Part shown: positions 4,734 through 6,529 of the stretch, one piece after another
Numbering within the stretch: the stretch's first letter is position 1
Layout: every line of letters begins with the position of its first letter
Assembly: GCA_023262065.1 (NCBI GenBank)
Contig: JALRDW010000287.1
Coordinates: forward strand, 1 to 6,529
Direction of reading: 5' to 3'
Origin: Acidimicrobiia bacterium
GTDB taxonomy: Bacteria; Actinomycetota; Acidimicrobiia; IMCC26256
Length of the DNA: 6,529 nt
Translations under genes and position numbers: made by a program
The notes under the pieces: model-generated
Databases searched by the model: none
What the model was told of the DNA's origin: nothing
The model's input: only the letters and a program-made list of their open reading frames with translations

Positions 4734-5801
4734 TCATCGTGCAGGGATCCGGCGGGCTGCGAGCGCGCCGGCCGCGCCCGCGGCGAGGAAGAGCACCGGG
4801 TCGGCGCTCGCCGGTCTCCCCATGCTCCCCACCGTGAGTCCGTGTCCGGCGAACGCACCGAGCACGTCGGGTGCGGGTGCGGTCACGACCTCGTGTCGGG
4901 CCGCGATCCCCGCCTCGGTGACCTCGGTGAGGAGGCGGTGCTCCTCGTCGCCGCCGATCGCCGGGAGGACGACGGTGGCACGGGCCGAGCCGAGCCGCCC
5001 GAGCGCGGTGGCGCTGTGGTGCGAGAGGCCGTGGTGGCGCTCCCGCGGGTCGGCGAAGGACACCCGCAGCGCGGCGATCGGGGTCCCTCCGAGGTCGGCG
5101 GCCGCACCCAGCCAGGTCGGTGCCTCGACGCCGGTGTGGCCGAAGCGGGACCCGGTGCCCACGATCCCCGGTCCCATCGCGACGATCGCGACGTCGGCCT
5201 GGCCGGCGATCCGAGCGGCGAGCAGTGCTGCCGGTGCCGACACCGCCTCGTGGTCGCCCCCGAAGGCGTGGCCCGCGGTGACGGTGGTGTCGATGAGCGA
5301 CCGCTGCGTCATGGCGGCGACGAGGTCCGACAGGGCGAGTGGCAGCGCGGCGCCATCGGTCATGACGTACGCGATCCGGGCGTCGGGTCGCACGCTCCGC
5401 ACCCCGACCACGGCCGCCGGGAGCTGTGAGTGGAGCGGGACGTGGAGCACGGGCATCCCGCCGAGGTCGTCGGCCCCGGCGAGGTCCGGGTGGAACTCCT
5501 CGGCGCTGCCGGTGTCGGCCTGCAGGCTCGTGTAGCGGAGCTTCATGATGTGGCCGGGGCCGGGTGCGACGAACTCGTCCCGATCGAGCGACCAGTGCAC
5601 GACGTGCCACCCACCCGTGCCGAGCCCGAGTTCGACGGCGGTCGTGTTGACCACGACCCGCTCGCCCGGTTCGACCTGGCCCGTGAGTGCGGTGAGCACG
5701 TAGGCCCGGGCGGGGCCGTCCGCGAGCGCGACCTCGACCCGCTGCAGTCCCGGTCGTGCCTCGAGGATCCTCACGACCTCGCCCCGGCGGAAGGTCGGCA
5801 T
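4734..5801 (-). CDS. DUF3866 family protein
   Basis: A 355-aa protein that I place in DUF3866, an actinobacterial family without established function, from its length and its GHIMKLRYTSLQ (83-94), EEFHPDL (101-107) and PLHSQLPAAVVG (122-133) segments. The N-terminal 60 residues look like small beta strands (RRGEVVRILEARPG, QVEPGERVVVNTTA). The rest alternates hydrophobic strands with Gly/His-rich loops (TAGHAFGGDHEA 175-186, GPGIVGTGSRFGHTG 210-224, ERHHGLSHHS 254-263), which suggests an alpha/beta fold that could bind a ligand or metal. A C-terminal Ala/Gly-rich hydrophobic stretch follows (335-349). The ATG at 5801 shares one base with the pafA stop (TGATG), so translation is probably coupled to the Pup ligase. 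No catalytic role can be read from it, and the family call is from memory of the pattern. Confidence 0.8.
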   Translation of the reverse strand: MPTFRRGEVVRILEARPGLQRVEVALADGPARAYVLTALTGQVEPGERVVVNTTAVELGLGTGGWHVVHWSLDRDEFVAPGPGHIMKLRYTSLQADTGSAEEFHPDLAGADDLGGMPVLHVPLHSQLPAAVVGVRSVRPDARIAYVMTDGAALPLALSDLVAAMTQRSLIDTTVTAGHAFGGDHEAVSAPAALLAARIAGQADVAIVAMGPGIVGTGSRFGHTGVEAPTWLGAAADLGGTPIAALRVSFADPRERHHGLSHHSATALGRLGSARATVVLPAIGGDEEHRLLTEVTEAGIAARHEVVTAPAPDVLGAFAGHGLTVGSMGRPASADPVLFLAAGAAGALAARRIPAR

Positions 5802-6529
5802 CAGAGGGACGCGATCAGCCGCTCGACGCGGTCGTCGTGGGACTTGAACGGGTCCTTGCACAGCACCGTGCGCTGGGCCTGGTCGTTGACCTTCAGGTGG
5901 ACCCAGTCGACCGTGTAGTCGCGCTTGCGCGCCTTGGCCCGCGCGATGAACGCGCCGCGCAGGCGGGCGCGCGTGGTCTGTGGGGCCTCGTCGATGGCGC
6001 GCTGGATGGTTGCGTCGTCGGTGATGCGGTCGACCTGATCCCGCTTCTGCATGAGGTAGTAGAGCGACCGCGATCGGGTGACGTCGTGGTACGAGAGGTC
6101 GAGGAGCGCGACCCGCGGGCTGGTCAGCGGGAGGTCGTGGCGTTCGCGATACGCCTCGATCAGGTGGTACTTGATCACCCAGTCGACCTCACGGGACAGC
6201 TTGAGCGGATCCGACTCGAGGTGGGTCATCACGTGCTCCCACATCTCGAGTGCCCGTTGCTCGAGCGGGTTGAGTTCGTGGCGGCTCGCGAACCGCAGCG
6301 CCCGTTCCAGGTACTCGGCCTGCATCTCGACGGCCGAGAGCTCCCGTCCGGTCGACAGTCGGACCCGTCGTCGGCAGGACATGTCGTGGCTGATCTCGCG
6401 GATGGCCCGGATCGGGTTCTCGAGGGTCATGTCGCGCCACGGTGCGCCGTCCTCCTCGAGCATGCGCAGCATGATCGAGCACACCCCGGTCTTGAGGAAG
6501 GTCGTGTACTCGCTCATGTTCGAGTCGCC
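5801..6529 (-). CDS. pafA: Pup--protein ligase PafA, C-terminal half (partial)
   Basis: PafA phosphorylates the C-terminal Glu of the small protein Pup and joins it to substrate lysines, marking them for the actinobacterial proteasome. The 242 visible residues start mid-protein, and the frame continues past the right edge. They carry the family's GDSNM (1-5), a TTFLKTG segment, NPIRAIREISHD, LDLSYHDV, PQTTRARLRG, VDWVHLKVNDQAQRTVLCKDPF and the closing DDRVERLIAS. Full-length PafA is about 450 residues, so roughly the N-terminal half, with most of the glutamine-synthetase-like active site, lies outside the window. The deamidase homologue Dop is the main alternative, but the GDSNM start of this block and the TVLCKDPF C-terminus fit PafA better. 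The internal ATG at 6517 is not the true start. The gene is coupled to DUF3866 downstream. Confidence 0.93.
   Translation of the reverse strand, partial: GDSNMSEYTTFLKTGVCSIMLRMLEEDGAPWRDMTLENPIRAIREISHDMSCRRRVRLSTGRELSAVEMQAEYLERALRFASRHELNPLEQRALEMWEHVMTHLESDPLKLSREVDWVIKYHLIEAYRERHDLPLTSPRVALLDLSYHDVTRSRSLYYLMQKRDQVDRITDDATIQRAIDEAPQTTRARLRGAFIARAKARKRDYTVDWVHLKVNDQAQRTVLCKDPFKSHDDRVERLIASL

Noticed and set aside
3692..4837. 381-aa plus-strand open frame over the GDPD 3' end, lepB and DUF3866
   Set aside because: It is antisense to lepB and DUF3866, which have clear family motifs, and its composition is that of a shadow frame.
4064..4858. Longer lepB starting at the ATG at 4858
   Set aside because: It would add 72 Arg/Ser-rich residues overlapping DUF3866; the GTG at 4642 has a Shine-Dalgarno site and gives a normal protein.
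4639..5610. 323-aa minus-strand open frame inside DUF3866
   Set aside because: It is extremely Arg-rich, frame-shifted against DUF3866 and has no motif.
1..6529. CRISPR array, mobile element, tRNA or defence system
   Set aside because: No direct repeats with spacers, transposase or integrase motifs, tRNA-like cloverleaf or toxin-antitoxin pair was seen; composition is uniform throughout.

Overview
The window is very GC-rich, densely coding DNA from an actinobacterium. A pupylation gene (Pup ligase PafA), a Tat translocase pair and a HelY-type Ski2-like helicase lie on one strand, an arrangement typical of Actinobacteria. Two further points make me lean towards Acidimicrobiia or a related deep branch, by inference only: no pafB/pafC lies between pafA and the tat genes, and one promoter-like site is GCCGAT-type. 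Both window ends cut through genes. The helicase loses its C-terminus on the left and PafA loses its N-terminal half on the right.

Reading along the minus strand from the right: (1) pafA (C-terminal half) overlaps a DUF3866-family gene by one base (TGATG). (2) After a 91-bp gap comes a type I signal peptidase (lepB). (3) A lone plus-strand gene, a small glycerophosphodiester phosphodiesterase (GDPD) family protein, converges on lepB with 16 bp between the stop codons, and a hairpin covers both stops. (4) A 157-bp divergent intergenic region holds a strong Shine-Dalgarno site, a FliA/WhiG-like promoter candidate and short GC-rich inverted repeats. (5) From it a second minus-strand operon runs leftwards: a 114-aa zinc-ribbon protein, a 74-aa membrane-anchored protein, a TatA/B-family protein, TatC, a 71-aa Thr/Pro-tailed single-span membrane protein and the helicase. 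The last four are joined by 1-nt or 4-nt start/stop overlaps (TGATG, GTGA, GTGA).

Functionally the window joins protein tagging for the proteasome (PafA), export of folded proteins (TatA/TatC), signal-peptide removal (LepB), RNA or DNA unwinding (helicase) and lipid-headgroup catabolism (GDPD), plus four small or uncharacterised proteins. I see no CRISPR, tRNA, rRNA, insertion sequence or phage gene. The window looks like core chromosome, not an accessory island. The least explained parts are the 71-aa membrane protein coupled between tatC and the helicase, the zinc-ribbon protein leading the operon, and DUF3866 coupled to pafA where pafB/pafC would be expected.
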